Assembly: GCA_029203145.1 (NCBI GenBank)
Contig: CP119309.1
Location: 2,877,001 to 2,941,000 of the forward strand
Direction of reading: 5' to 3'
DNA: 64,000 nt
Origin: Candidatus Brevundimonas phytovorans
GTDB lineage: Bacteria; Pseudomonadota; Alphaproteobacteria; Caulobacterales; Caulobacteraceae
Positions 41,201-51,031 of this stretch are shown here, piece by piece (positions within the stretch are counted from its first letter, which is position 1; every line of letters starts with the position of its first letter). The notes below the pieces were generated by a model. That model worked only from the letters and a program-made list of their open reading frames with translations. It made no database searches and was not told the origin of the DNA. Both the position numbers and the translations under genes were made by a program.

Positions 41201-41227
41201 TTAGCACTCGGGGAGGGCGGCTGCCAA
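41201..41227 (+). promoter_or_regulatory. Degenerate CIRCE element (HrcA operator)
   Basis: A perfect left half TTAGCACTC (41201-41209), a 9-bp spacer, and a right half GGCTGCCAA matching 6 of 9 bases of GAGTGCTAA (41219-41227). It lies 48 bp upstream of groES. HrcA binding may be weak because the right half is degenerate. Confidence 0.7.
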
Positions 41228-41275
41228 AAGCCGCTGGTTCCGGGGCTTAATCGACACCTATTGGGAGATCATCAG

Positions 41276-41563
41276 ATGGCGTTTCGTCCTCTCGGCGACC
41301 GCGTGCTGGTCAAGCGCGTTGAAGAAGAATCCAAGACCAAGGGCGGGATCATCATCCCCGACACGGCCAAGGAAAAGCCGCAGGAAGGCGAAGTCGTCGC
41401 CGTCGGCCCCGGCGTCCGTGACGAAGACGGCAAGCACGTCGCTCTGGAACTGAAGGCCGGCGACCGCATCCTGTTCGGCAAGTGGTCGGGCACGGAAGTG
41501 AAGATCGATGGCGACGACCTGATCATCATGAAGGAATCCGACGTCCTGGGCGTGCTGTCGTAA
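41276..41563 (+). CDS. groS: Co-chaperonin GroES
   Basis: Lid of the GroEL folding chamber, 95 aa. It begins MAFRPLGDRVLVKRVEEESK; the mobile loop KTKGGIIIPDTAKEKPQ and the GDRILFGKWSGTEVK segment are typical. The start at 41276 is used (GGGAG 10 nt upstream) rather than 41261, which adds five residues. It is followed by groEL after 54 bp and preceded by heat-shock control elements. Confidence 0.97.
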   Translation: MAFRPLGDRVLVKRVEEESKTKGGIIIPDTAKEKPQEGEVVAVGPGVRDEDGKHVALELKAGDRILFGKWSGTEVKIDGDDLIIMKESDVLGVLS

Positions 41564-41617
41564 GCACTCTGGGTTTCCGGTTTCTCTCGTAAAAACATCT
41601 AGATAGGAGCTGCCCGC

Positions 41618-43261
<1,644 letters not shown>

Positions 43262-43292
43262 GTCCAAGCTGACCAAGGCTAGAACCAGGGAA

Positions 43293-43319
43293 GGCGGGAT
43301 CGAAAGGTCCCGCCTTTTT
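43293..43319 (+). terminator. Terminator of groESL
   Basis: GGCGGGA (43293-43299) pairs with TCCCGCC (43308-43314), followed by TTTTT. Confidence 0.88.
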
Positions 43320-43335
43320 CTATGCGCCGCGCCTC

Positions 43336-43360
43336 TCCCTCCCCTTCATGGGGAGGGTGG
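43336..43360. repeat. Left arm of the palindromic repeat interrupted by the transposon
   Basis: 25 bp whose exact reverse complement is at 56467-56491. The arm contains its own hairpin, CCCTCCCC-TTCAT-GGGGAGGG. An inner pair, CCGGGTGGGG near 43382 and CCCCACCCGG at 43435-43444, belongs to the same structure. Before insertion the two arms were about 0.1 kb apart. Confidence 0.85.
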
Positions 43361-43448
43361 CTGAGGCCGTCAGGCCGAAGCCGGGTGGGGGCAGCAGAGC
43401 AAATCAGACGTTGCGCTTTGCATCGCCTCGCCCTCCCCACCCGGTCTA

Positions 43449-43456
43449 CGCTTCGC
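43449..43456. repeat. Target-site duplication, left copy
   Basis: CGCTTCGC directly abuts the left terminal repeat and is repeated in the same orientation at 56454-56461. Eight bp is the duplication size known for the IS1595 family. Confidence 0.92.
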
Positions 43457-43480
43457 CGGCTATGGGTAGCAAACACACCT
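43457..43480 (+). repeat. Left terminal inverted repeat
   Basis: 24 bp beginning CGGCTATGGGTAGCAAACAC, identical to the reverse complement of 56430-56453. Confidence 0.95.
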
Positions 43481-43488
43481 TGACAGCC

Positions 43489-43517
43489 GGGACAGTAGGA
43501 ACCGCTGCCATTATGAT
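43489..43517 (+). promoter_or_regulatory. Candidate leaderless promoter of the left-end gene
   Basis: GGGACA (43489-43494), 17-bp spacer, TATGAT (43512-43517), then six bases to the ATG at 43524. If used, the transcript would start at or beside the ATG; no ribosome site is otherwise apparent. Confidence 0.4.
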
Positions 43518-43523
43518 GTGGGG

Positions 43524-44030
43524 ATGGCAAATTCGATCATTCCTTTTGGCACCGAGCATTCTGTCGCTCTGCATGCCCTGGTCCGCAGGCGTGCCGAGTT
43601 GGACGGCGACTTGGAGAGACAGCAGGGGAAGCTGCGCGAACTTCACCAGGCGATCCAACACCTGGACGCAGTGCTCGTGCTGCTCAAACCTGACATCGAC
43701 CTGAGCAAGATAGCCCCGAAACGCGGCCGGCCGCTACTTGCTGCCGCCCCGGGGGAGATCACCGGCATCGTCGTTGATCATCTGAGAGAAGCCGACGGAC
43801 CGGTTACATCGAGAGCGCTGGCGCGTGCAGTGGTTGAGAGGCGAGACCTCGACCTCGCTGACATGAAGCTGGAAGTCACGATGGCCAAACGCGTTCGAGC
43901 CTGTCTGAGGCCCTTGCGACTGGCCGGACGGGTGCGCGCTGTGCCGATTGAGGCGGGACAGCAGGGCTGGGTCCTGGTGACCCGGCAAGTCAAACAAGCT
44001 GTTGCCGGTGCGACGGAGTTGGGCCGATGA
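43524..44030 (+). CDS. Left-end accessory protein of the transposon (unknown function)
   Basis: A 168-aa protein starting 43 bp inside the left terminal repeat and reading inward. Residues about 15-55 form a charged helix (RRRAELDGDLERQQGKLREL) ending in AVLVLLKPDIDLSKIAPKR. A winged-helix-like C-terminal half follows, with HLREADGPVTSRALARAVV and VRACLRPLRLAGRVRAV. It shares this two-part layout and several motifs with the right-end protein (55823-56386): ER-Q, AI-H, PD, P-R, LRE-DG, VER-DL. A DNA-binding role in transposition or its control is inferred only. A GTG at 43518 is an alternative start. Its stop overlaps the next gene (ATGA). Confidence 0.75.
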   Translation: MANSIIPFGTEHSVALHALVRRRAELDGDLERQQGKLRELHQAIQHLDAVLVLLKPDIDLSKIAPKRGRPLLAAAPGEITGIVVDHLREADGPVTSRALARAVVERRDLDLADMKLEVTMAKRVRACLRPLRLAGRVRAVPIEAGQQGWVLVTRQVKQAVAGATELGR

Positions 44031-44221
44031 ACAGCCTGTCCTTCTTTCACGGAAACCAACTCTGCCAGATCGCCCCAGAGCGCGATGGCGAAGGCTTCAT
44101 CGGACTGCGAAACGGCCGAGTTGTTGCCACCGCGCCTGACCGCGCCAGTGTGGCTCGGGCGTTGATCAAGGCGGCGCGCTGGCGAAAGGATCAGACCGAG
44201 GAAGCGGTGGCGGTGCCTTAA
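44027..44221 (+). CDS. Small protein coupled to the left-end protein
   Basis: A 64-aa protein beginning MNSLSFFHGNQLCQI, with IGLRNGRVVATAPDRASVARAL and a basic KAARWRKDQ stretch. It starts inside the stop of the left-end gene (4-bp ATGA overlap), so the two are translated together and may act together. I do not recognise its family. Confidence 0.65.
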   Translation: MNSLSFFHGNQLCQIAPERDGEGFIGLRNGRVVATAPDRASVARALIKAARWRKDQTEEAVAVP

Positions 44222-44353
44222 AAGTGAATGGCCAGACACGCAGCAAAGGCAGCCCTTGCGGCCATATACCGGAAAAGGGGCGGGCTAAGACATTCGCGTC
44301 AGCGTGGCACCAAGTGTTCGTTGCTGTTCTCTTGAACCGTGCTATTGGGCGGC

Positions 44354-44698
44354 ATGGTTCGATCGGCGAACAGATACGGCGTCACGGCGGCGCTCTTTGC
44401 GCTGTTCGTCGCCGTCTTCGTTCTGATCCCGACCTTCGATGCTGCGGCATGCGCCGTGGAACTGGAACCCGCCCATCCGGCGGCGTCAGTCGCCGACGAC
44501 GGTGGCGATCTGCCCTCTGAACCCGACGACCATGCCATTTGTTCGCACGGCCATTGCCACCACAGCGGAACCGCGATGCCGTCCTCGACCCAATCGGTGT
44601 CGGTGACGGCTGCCGTCGCGCCGAGTCTGTTGCGCCCCACCGATGAGCCCTTGGCGTCTCGCGCGCCCAGTGGTCTGGAACGCCCTCCCAGAGCCTGA
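44354..44698 (+). CDS. Small His-rich exported protein of metal efflux operons
   Basis: A 114-aa protein with an N-terminal signal or anchor helix (YGVTAALFALFVAVFVLIPTF), then AAACAVELEPAHPA and a metal-binding-like cluster with CSHGHCHHSG. Proteins of this layout often open czcCBA operons and resemble CzcI-type periplasmic metal sensors or buffers. The start at 44354 places the helix next to the N-terminus; the longer reading from 44339 starts at a GTG. First gene of the efflux operon, 57 bp before czcC. Confidence 0.72.
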   Translation: MVRSANRYGVTAALFALFVAVFVLIPTFDAAACAVELEPAHPAASVADDGGDLPSEPDDHAICSHGHCHHSGTAMPSSTQSVSVTAAVAPSLLRPTDEPLASRAPSGLERPPRA

Positions 44699-44755
44699 CG
44701 ATGCCCTGCGCCTGATGGCGCTCGTCAATCGTTTGGAACTGCTGGGACATGGAAC

Positions 44756-46009
44756 ATGCCACCCCTGAAATCTGGTCGGTCGCGTCTCGCGATCGGCTGC
44801 GCCGTGGTCGCGATGGCGACAGCGGTCACCGGCCCTGCCTGGGCCGATCCCGCGCCCTCGTTCGAGGCGCTGCTTGAACGCATCGGCCTGACGCCGACAA
44901 CCGTGGAGGCCGGCGCTCTGCTCGACGCGGCCGAGGCTCGAGTCCGTCAGGCGCGCGTTCGCCCCAACCCCGAACTGGGGCTGGAGGCGGAAAACGCCTT
45001 CGGCAGCGGTCCCTTCTCCGGCTACGACAACGCCGAAACGACCCTGTCCTTGTCCCAGGACCTGGAACTGTGGGGCCGTCGCGGCGCGCGGGTCGAGGTC
45101 GCGAGAGCCGATGCGGGCACGGCGGGTCTGAGGCGTGACCTGGCGACCGTCGAGGCGGGGGCCAGGCTGGCCTTGGTCTATGCCGAGGCGGAAGCCGCAC
45201 AGCGACGGTTCCTGCTGGCTGAAGAGGCCCTGACGGTCACTATCGCCGATACCCGCGCGGCGCTGATCCTGGTCGAAGAGGGGCGCGAGCCCCTGCTGCG
45301 CGGCATCCAGGGCGAAAGCGAAGCCGCCGCCGCCCGCGCGACCCTAGACGAGGCGGAGGCGGAACGGGACGCGGCGTTCGCGCGGCTGACCGCCGTGGCG
45401 ATGCTGCCGAAGCCAGTCACCTCGATCGACACCAGCCTGATCGACCGGGTGCCCGCCGCAGCGGGCGTGACGCCCGGCGCGACGCCGCAGGTCCGCGTGG
45501 CCGAGGCCGAGCGGGCGGCGGCCGAAAGCCGGATCGAGGTCGAACGCATCCGCGCCCGGCCCGACGTCCGCGCCTCGGTCGGCGTGCGTCGCTACGAGGC
45601 CGAGGACGCGACCGCCCTGACCTTCGGGCTCAGCGTCCCCCTGCCGCTGTTCGACCGGAACCGGGGCAATATCGAAGCCGCCCAGGCGGACTTTCGCGCC
45701 GCCGACGCCCGTCTGATGGGCGCGCGTCAGGAAGCGGAGGCGGATCGCAATGCCGCCGAAGCGCGTCTCAGAGCGTCCGTCAGCCGCGTCACCGCCAGCG
45801 ACGCCGGCGTCACGGCCGCGGAGGAAGCCTATCGCCTCTCGCGGATCGGGTTCGAGGCGGGGCGCATCTCGCAACTGGAACTGCGGTCTTCCCGCGCCGC
45901 CCTCATCGCCGCCCGCAACGCCGCCGTGGACGCCCGCCTCGCGCGGGTCCGGGCCGAAATCGACCTCGCGCGCCTTCAAGGCCGCGCCCCGTTTGGAACA
46001 TCGCTATGA
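44756..46009 (+). CDS. czcC: CzcC-like outer-membrane efflux channel (TolC family)
   Basis: Outer-membrane exit duct of a heavy-metal RND pump, 417 aa. It has a signal peptide (cleavage near GPAWADP) and the paired long helices of OEP repeats: RVRPNPELGLEAENAFG, FSGYDNAETTLSLSQDLELWG and later FGLSVPLPLFDRNRGNIEAAQ. Its stop overlaps the czcB start. The PNPEL and LFDRNRGN motifs are typical of the CzcC/CusC-type branch. Confidence 0.92.
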   Translation: MPPLKSGRSRLAIGCAVVAMATAVTGPAWADPAPSFEALLERIGLTPTTVEAGALLDAAEARVRQARVRPNPELGLEAENAFGSGPFSGYDNAETTLSLSQDLELWGRRGARVEVARADAGTAGLRRDLATVEAGARLALVYAEAEAAQRRFLLAEEALTVTIADTRAALILVEEGREPLLRGIQGESEAAAARATLDEAEAERDAAFARLTAVAMLPKPVTSIDTSLIDRVPAAAGVTPGATPQVRVAEAERAAAESRIEVERIRARPDVRASVGVRRYEAEDATALTFGLSVPLPLFDRNRGNIEAAQADFRAADARLMGARQEAEADRNAAEARLRASVSRVTASDAGVTAAEEAYRLSRIGFEAGRISQLELRSSRAALIAARNAAVDARLARVRAEIDLARLQGRAPFGTSL

Positions 46010-47199
46010 AACGCACACCACAGATCAGTAAGACTTGGCTGATGGCCGGGGTGGCCGCCGTCGTCGTCCTGGGTGGCGCGGGGCTTTATGCCATGACCCG
46101 CTCTCCCGCCGAGGCTCCGGCGGCGGAGGGTGAAGCCGGACATTCCGAGGAGGAAGGCGAGCACGCCGAGGGCGAGGAAGCGGGCGGCGAAGAAGGTGTC
46201 GTCGTCTTGACGGCGGCCCAGATTACCGCCGCCAACATCGCGATCGTCGCCGTCACCGGCGGTGGCGGCGGCGAGACGCGCCTGTCGGGCCGGGTCGAAC
46301 CGATGATCGACGCCAGGGCCGCCGTCGCCGCGTCCGTTGGCGGGCGGGTCGAACGCGTCCTGGTGGCTCCGGGCCGGTCCGTGCGCGCGGGGCAGCCGCT
46401 GGCCATCCTCGTCAGCGGCGACGCCGCCAGCCTTCGCGCTGACGCAGACGCGGCCCAGGCCAATGCCATCGCCGCCGAGCAGGCGCATAGCCGCGAAGAG
46501 AGCCTGGCCGATCAGGGCGTCGTGGCTCGCCGCGATGCAGAGGTCGCCCATGCCCAAGCGCTCAGCGCCCAGGCAGCAGCCCGCGCCGCACGCGCGCGCG
46601 CCTCGGCCGCCGGCTCGCCCAACGCCTCGGGGCGGCTCAGCGTGACCAGCCCGATCTCGGGTGTCGTCACCAGTGTCCAGGTCGGGCCGGGCGGTTTCGC
46701 CGCCCAGGGCGGGGTGATCGCAGAGGTCACCAACCCCGCGCGGGTCGAGATCGTCTTCAACGCTCCGCCGGCGCTCGCCGCCCAGGTTAGAGCAGGCAGC
46801 GCTATCCGAGTGCAGGGACCGGCCGGAGAGTTCGATGCCGTCGTCACCGGCGTCGCCGCCGGAGCCGGTGCCGAGAGCGGCGCGACCGTCATTCGCGCGC
46901 GGCCGACGGGGGGTGTGCTGCCGCCCGCCGGATCGGCGGTGTCGGGGACGGTCGTCACCGGTGGCGCTGTCAGTGGCCTAACCGTTCCGTCCGACGCGAT
47001 CCAGACCGTCGAAGGCGCGAGCGTCGTCTTCGTGCGAACCGCCGGAGGTTTCCGCGCAGTCCCGGTCCTTGCGGGTCGGCAGGCGGGAGATCGCACGGAA
47101 ATCCTGAGCGGCCTGACCGGGGCCGAGCGCATCGCCGGGGCCAACGCCTTCCTCCTGAAAGCCGAACTCGCCAAGGGCGAGGCCGAGCACGGCCACTAG
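46006..47199 (+). CDS. czcB: CzcB-like membrane-fusion protein
   Basis: Periplasmic adaptor linking the RND pump to the outer-membrane channel, 397 aa. A single N-terminal membrane helix is followed by an acidic/His segment (GEAGHSEEEGEHAEGEEAGG) likely to bind metal, then the lipoyl/barrel-sandwich halves with GGRVERVLVAPGRSVRAGQP and SPISGVVTSVQVGPGG, and a beta-barrel domain. Starts in the czcC stop (ATGA). Confidence 0.92.
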   Translation: MKRTPQISKTWLMAGVAAVVVLGGAGLYAMTRSPAEAPAAEGEAGHSEEEGEHAEGEEAGGEEGVVVLTAAQITAANIAIVAVTGGGGGETRLSGRVEPMIDARAAVAASVGGRVERVLVAPGRSVRAGQPLAILVSGDAASLRADADAAQANAIAAEQAHSREESLADQGVVARRDAEVAHAQALSAQAAARAARARASAAGSPNASGRLSVTSPISGVVTSVQVGPGGFAAQGGVIAEVTNPARVEIVFNAPPALAAQVRAGSAIRVQGPAGEFDAVVTGVAAGAGAESGATVIRARPTGGVLPPAGSAVSGTVVTGGAVSGLTVPSDAIQTVEGASVVFVRTAGGFRAVPVLAGRQAGDRTEILSGLTGAERIAGANAFLLKAELAKGEAEHGH

Positions 47200-47210
47200 G
47201 GGCGACGATC

Positions 47211-50200
47211 ATGTTTACAGCCATCATCCAAGCGTCGGTCCGGTTCCGCTGGTTCGTCATCATCGCCGTCAGCCTTGTCGCGGCCCTGGGTCTGTTCGAA
47301 CTGACCAAGCTGCCCATCGACGCGGTGCCCGACATCACCAACCGTCAGGTGCAGATCACAACGGTCGCCCCGGCCCTCGCGCCCGAGCAGATTGAGCGCC
47401 AGGTCACCTATCCGCTGGAGACGGCCCTGGCCGGCATCCCAGGCCTGACCAGCACCCGGTCGCTGTCGCGCAACGGGTTCAGCCAGATCACCGCGATCTT
47501 CACCGACCAGACCGACATCTACTTCGCCCGCCAGCAGGTCGCCGAACGACTCGCTGCCGCGTCGGAGGGCCTGCCCGAAGGCGTGGAGCCCGGCCTGTCG
47601 CCGATCACCACGGGCCTGGGCGAGGTGCTGATGTGGACGGTCGATTATGTGCCGTTCACGACCGAGACCTTATCCCGACCCGGTCAGCCCGGCTGGCAGG
47701 CGGGTGGTGTCTATCTGACCCCCGAGGGCGAACGCCTTACCACGCCCCAGCAGCGCGCGACCTATCTGCGCACGGTTCAGGACTGGATCATCGCGCCGCA
47801 GATGCGCACCACCAGCGGCCTCGCCGGGGTGGATACCGTCGGCGGCTACGTCAAGGAATACGCCGTCCGGCCCAATGCCTCACAGCTTGCCGCCTATGGC
47901 CTCGGCCTTAACGATCTGGTCGAAGCCGTCGAGCGCGCTAATACCCAGGCGGGCGCCGGCTATATCCAGCGCGCGGGAGAGGCCCTGGTCGTCCGCACCG
48001 ACGCCCTGGCCCTGACGATCGACGATCTGGCCCAGGCCCCGGTCGTCAATCGTGGCGGTCTGGTCGTCCGGGTCGCCGACGTCGCCACGGTCGAGATCGG
48101 TCAGGCCCCGCGCCTGGGCGGCGCCAGCCGAGACGGGCACGAAGCGGTTCTCGGCACGGCCCTGATGATCGCGGGCGGCAACAGCCGGACCGTGGCCCAG
48201 GCCGCCGCCGAACGGCTGGCGGAGGTGGACGACAGCCTGCCGCCGGGCATCGTCGCCCTGCCGGTGCTGAACCGCAGCGAACTGGTCAACTCGACCATCT
48301 CGACCGTGGCCCGAAACCTGACCGAGGGCGCGCTTCTGGTCGTGGTCGTGCTGTTCCTGCTGCTCGGCAACATTCGCGCCGCGACGATCACCGCCCTGAT
48401 GATACCGCTGTCCTTCCTGTTCGCCGTCATCGGCATGAACCGGTTCGGCATCAGCGGAAACCTGATGAGCCTGGGCGCCCTCGACTTCGGCCTGATGGTC
48501 GATGGGGCGGTCGTCGTGATCGAGAACACCCTGTTGATGCTGACCCAACGTCGGGCGGCGGTTGGGCGGATGCTCACCCGGCATGAGCGTCTGGACGTCG
48601 CGGTCCAGTCGGCGCGCCAGATGGTCAAGCCCGCCGCTTTCGGCCAGCTAATCATCCTGCTCGTGTTTGCGCCCCTGCTGATGCTGGAAGGCGTCGAGGG
48701 CAAGACGTTCCAGCCCATGGGCGCGACCGTCATGCTGGCCCTGGTCGGAGCCTTCATCTTCTCCTTCACCTTCGTGCCTGCCATGACGGCATTGCTCGTG
48801 CGCGATCCCAAGACGGTCCACGTCGATGCGGACGGTCAGGCGGTCGAACACGAAACCTGGATTCTGCGCTTTGCCCGCCGGTTCATTCAGCCGGCGATCA
48901 AGGCGGCGGTCGCGCGGCCCAAGGTCGTTCTGATCTCGGCCGTCGCAACGCTGGCCATCGGCGCGGTCTCCTTCATGTCCCTGGGTCGCGAGTTCATCCC
49001 GACGCTCGACGAAGGCGACATCGCCATGCAGGCGCTGCGCGTTCCCTCGGCGTCTTTGGAACAATCCTTGGCCATGCAGATGGCCTTGGAACGCGCCATC
49101 AAGGCCCAGCCCGAGGTCGAGACCATGTTCTCGCGCACCGGCACGGCCGAGGCGGCGGTGGACCCGATGCCGCCCAACATCTCCGACAGCGTGATCGTCC
49201 TGAAGGATCGCAAGGACTGGCCTAATCCGAGCCTGGAGAAAGAGGAACTGATCGAACGGCTGGAGGAGGTCGCGGGTCAGCAGATTGGCAACAATTTTGA
49301 GTTCAGCCAGCCGATCGAACTGCGCTTCAACGAACTGATCTCGGGCGTCCGCACCGATCTCGCCGTCATGGTCTACGGCGACGACTTCGACACGCTTCAG
49401 CGCGTGGCGGATCAGGTGGCGGCCTCTCTGCGCGAGACGACCGGCTCTGCGGACGTGCGGGTGGAACAGGCTTCCGGCCTGCCCACCCTGACCGTCAGCG
49501 TCGATCGCACCGCCGCCGCCAGTTATGGTCTGTCCGCCGCTGACGTTAGCGAAGCGGTCTCGGCCGGAATCGGCGGAGCCGAGGCCGGGCGCATCTTCGA
49601 GGGCGACCGGCGCTTCGACGTGGTCGTCCGTCTGCCCGACGACGCCCGCAACGATCCGGCAGCGCTGGCGGCTCTTCCGATCGTTTCGGACACCGGGGTG
49701 ATTGTGCCGCTGTCGTCGGTGGCGCGTATCCAGACCGGCGAAGGTCCGAACCAGATCAGCCGCGAGAACGGCAGCCGTCGCATGGTGGTCCAGGCCAATG
49801 TGCGCGGCCGCGATCTGGGCGGCTTCGTCACAGACGCTCAGAGCCAGGTCGCGGAGATCGAACTGCCCGCCGGCGTCTATCTGGACTGGGGCGGCCAGTT
49901 CGAGAATCTGAAGCGGGCCGAGCAACGCTTCGGCTTGGTCATCCCGGTCGTCTTCGTCCTGATCGGCGTGTTGCTGTTCCTGGCCCTGGGCTCGTTCGCG
50001 GAGGCCGGATTGGTCTTCGCCTGCGTGCCCTTGGCTCTGGTCGGCGGCGCGTTGGCGTTGCTCCTGCGCGGGATGCCCTTCTCGGTCTCTGCGGCGGTCG
50101 GCTTCATCGCCGTCTCAGGGGTGGCGACCCTGAACGGCCTAGTGCTGATGCAGGCGATCCGTGAACGGTTGACGGCGGGTCTGACCCCCTACGACGCCGC

Positions 50201-50432
50201 CATCGAAGGAGCGTCCAGCCGTCTTCGCGCTGTTCTGACCACCGCCCTGGTCGCCATCGTCGGATTCATCCCGATGGCGCTGGCTCATGGCGCGGGAGCG
50301 GAGGTGCAGAAGCCTTTAGCCACGGTGGTGATCGGCGGGCTTCTCACGGCGACCATCCTGACCCTGCTGGTCCTGCCGACGTTTGCTGCCAGGGCGGTCA
50401 AGCACAGGGCGTCGGAAGGAATGGACGATTGA
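47211..50432 (+). CDS. czcA: CzcA-like heavy-metal RND efflux pump
   Basis: Proton-driven inner-membrane pump of the HME subfamily, 1073 aa. Helix 4 carries DFGLMVDGAVVVIEN with the proton-relay acids D425, D431 and E438; this pattern is that of pumps for divalent cations (Zn, Co, Cd, Ni) rather than the Cu/Ag group. The N-terminus AVPDITNRQVQITT and the two large periplasmic loops are complete. Starts 11 bp after czcB; its stop overlaps the TTG start of the CDF gene. Confidence 0.95.
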   Translation: MFTAIIQASVRFRWFVIIAVSLVAALGLFELTKLPIDAVPDITNRQVQITTVAPALAPEQIERQVTYPLETALAGIPGLTSTRSLSRNGFSQITAIFTDQTDIYFARQQVAERLAAASEGLPEGVEPGLSPITTGLGEVLMWTVDYVPFTTETLSRPGQPGWQAGGVYLTPEGERLTTPQQRATYLRTVQDWIIAPQMRTTSGLAGVDTVGGYVKEYAVRPNASQLAAYGLGLNDLVEAVERANTQAGAGYIQRAGEALVVRTDALALTIDDLAQAPVVNRGGLVVRVADVATVEIGQAPRLGGASRDGHEAVLGTALMIAGGNSRTVAQAAAERLAEVDDSLPPGIVALPVLNRSELVNSTISTVARNLTEGALLVVVVLFLLLGNIRAATITALMIPLSFLFAVIGMNRFGISGNLMSLGALDFGLMVDGAVVVIENTLLMLTQRRAAVGRMLTRHERLDVAVQSARQMVKPAAFGQLIILLVFAPLLMLEGVEGKTFQPMGATVMLALVGAFIFSFTFVPAMTALLVRDPKTVHVDADGQAVEHETWILRFARRFIQPAIKAAVARPKVVLISAVATLAIGAVSFMSLGREFIPTLDEGDIAMQALRVPSASLEQSLAMQMALERAIKAQPEVETMFSRTGTAEAAVDPMPPNISDSVIVLKDRKDWPNPSLEKEELIERLEEVAGQQIGNNFEFSQPIELRFNELISGVRTDLAVMVYGDDFDTLQRVADQVAASLRETTGSADVRVEQASGLPTLTVSVDRTAAASYGLSAADVSEAVSAGIGGAEAGRIFEGDRRFDVVVRLPDDARNDPAALAALPIVSDTGVIVPLSSVARIQTGEGPNQISRENGSRRMVVQANVRGRDLGGFVTDAQSQVAEIELPAGVYLDWGGQFENLKRAEQRFGLVIPVVFVLIGVLLFLALGSFAEAGLVFACVPLALVGGALALLLRGMPFSVSAAVGFIAVSGVATLNGLVLMQAIRERLTAGLTPYDAAIEGASSRLRAVLTTALVAIVGFIPMALAHGAGAEVQKPLATVVIGGLLTATILTLLVLPTFAARAVKHRASEGMDD

Positions 50433-51031
50433 CGGCACTGACCGCTCAAGACCACCAGCAGCGACGGACGCTGCTGGTGGTCCTCATCCTCAACGCGCTG
50501 CTCTTCGTGGGGCTGGGCGCGGGCGGCATCCTCGCCGACTCCAGCGCCTTGCTGGCCAATGCGGTCGACAACGGGGCGGACTCGGTCGTCTATCTGATCA
50601 GCTTTCTCGCGGTTGGCCGCGCCCTGTCCTGGAAGAAAGGCGCGGCGCGTCTGTCCGGCATTCTGCTGCTGCTGTTCGCCGTCGGGGTTCTTATAGACGT
50701 CGGCCGAAGATGGTGGTTCGGGGCTGAACCGGTCGGTTTGACGATGATGGGTCTGGCCCTCGTGGCTGCGGTCGTGAACCTGATCTGCCTGATGCTCCTG
50801 AAACGGGTCACGTCCGATGATGTGAACATGGACGCCGCTGAGACATTCAGCCTGAACGACTTCGCCGCGAATGGCGGCATTCTCGTCGCGGGTGGGCTCG
50901 TGTGGTGGCTCGATCAGGCCTGGCCGGATTTCGTGGTCGGGTTGCTGGTAGCCGCGCTCGCGATCAAGGGCGGCGTCGACATCCTGCGAGGCGCGGCTCG
51001 CACCGAAGCCACTGAGGAGGCGAGCCGATGA
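50429..51031 (+). CDS. Cation diffusion facilitator-family transporter
   Basis: A 200-aa inner-membrane metal exporter with six predicted helices. Metal-site motifs in the CDF positions are ANAVDNGADS in helix 2 and NDFAANGG in helix 5. The cytoplasmic C-terminal domain of full CDF proteins is missing, giving a short form. The start is a TTG overlapping the czcA stop (TTGA), and the stop overlaps the ATPase start (ATGA). Likely exports zinc or a related ion into the periplasm for the Czc pump. Confidence 0.85.
   Translation: MTALTAQDHQQRRTLLVVLILNALLFVGLGAGGILADSSALLANAVDNGADSVVYLISFLAVGRALSWKKGAARLSGILLLLFAVGVLIDVGRRWWFGAEPVGLTMMGLALVAAVVNLICLMLLKRVTSDDVNMDAAETFSLNDFAANGGILVAGGLVWWLDQAWPDFVVGLLVAALAIKGGVDILRGAARTEATEEASR

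Noticed and set aside
43450..43457. Alternative element end starting at GG (43458)
   Set aside because: With that boundary the flanking octamers differ (GCTTCGCC versus GCGCTTCG); only the boundary at 43457 gives an exact 8-bp duplication.
43480..43485. TTGACA at the inner edge of the left terminal repeat as a -35 box
   Set aside because: The nearest good -10 (TATGAT) is 26 bp away, too far for a normal promoter; GGGACA at 43489 fits better.
44224..44520. 98-codon frame before czcC
   Set aside because: It overlaps the better His-rich exported protein in another frame and its C-terminus is Arg-rich shadow sequence.
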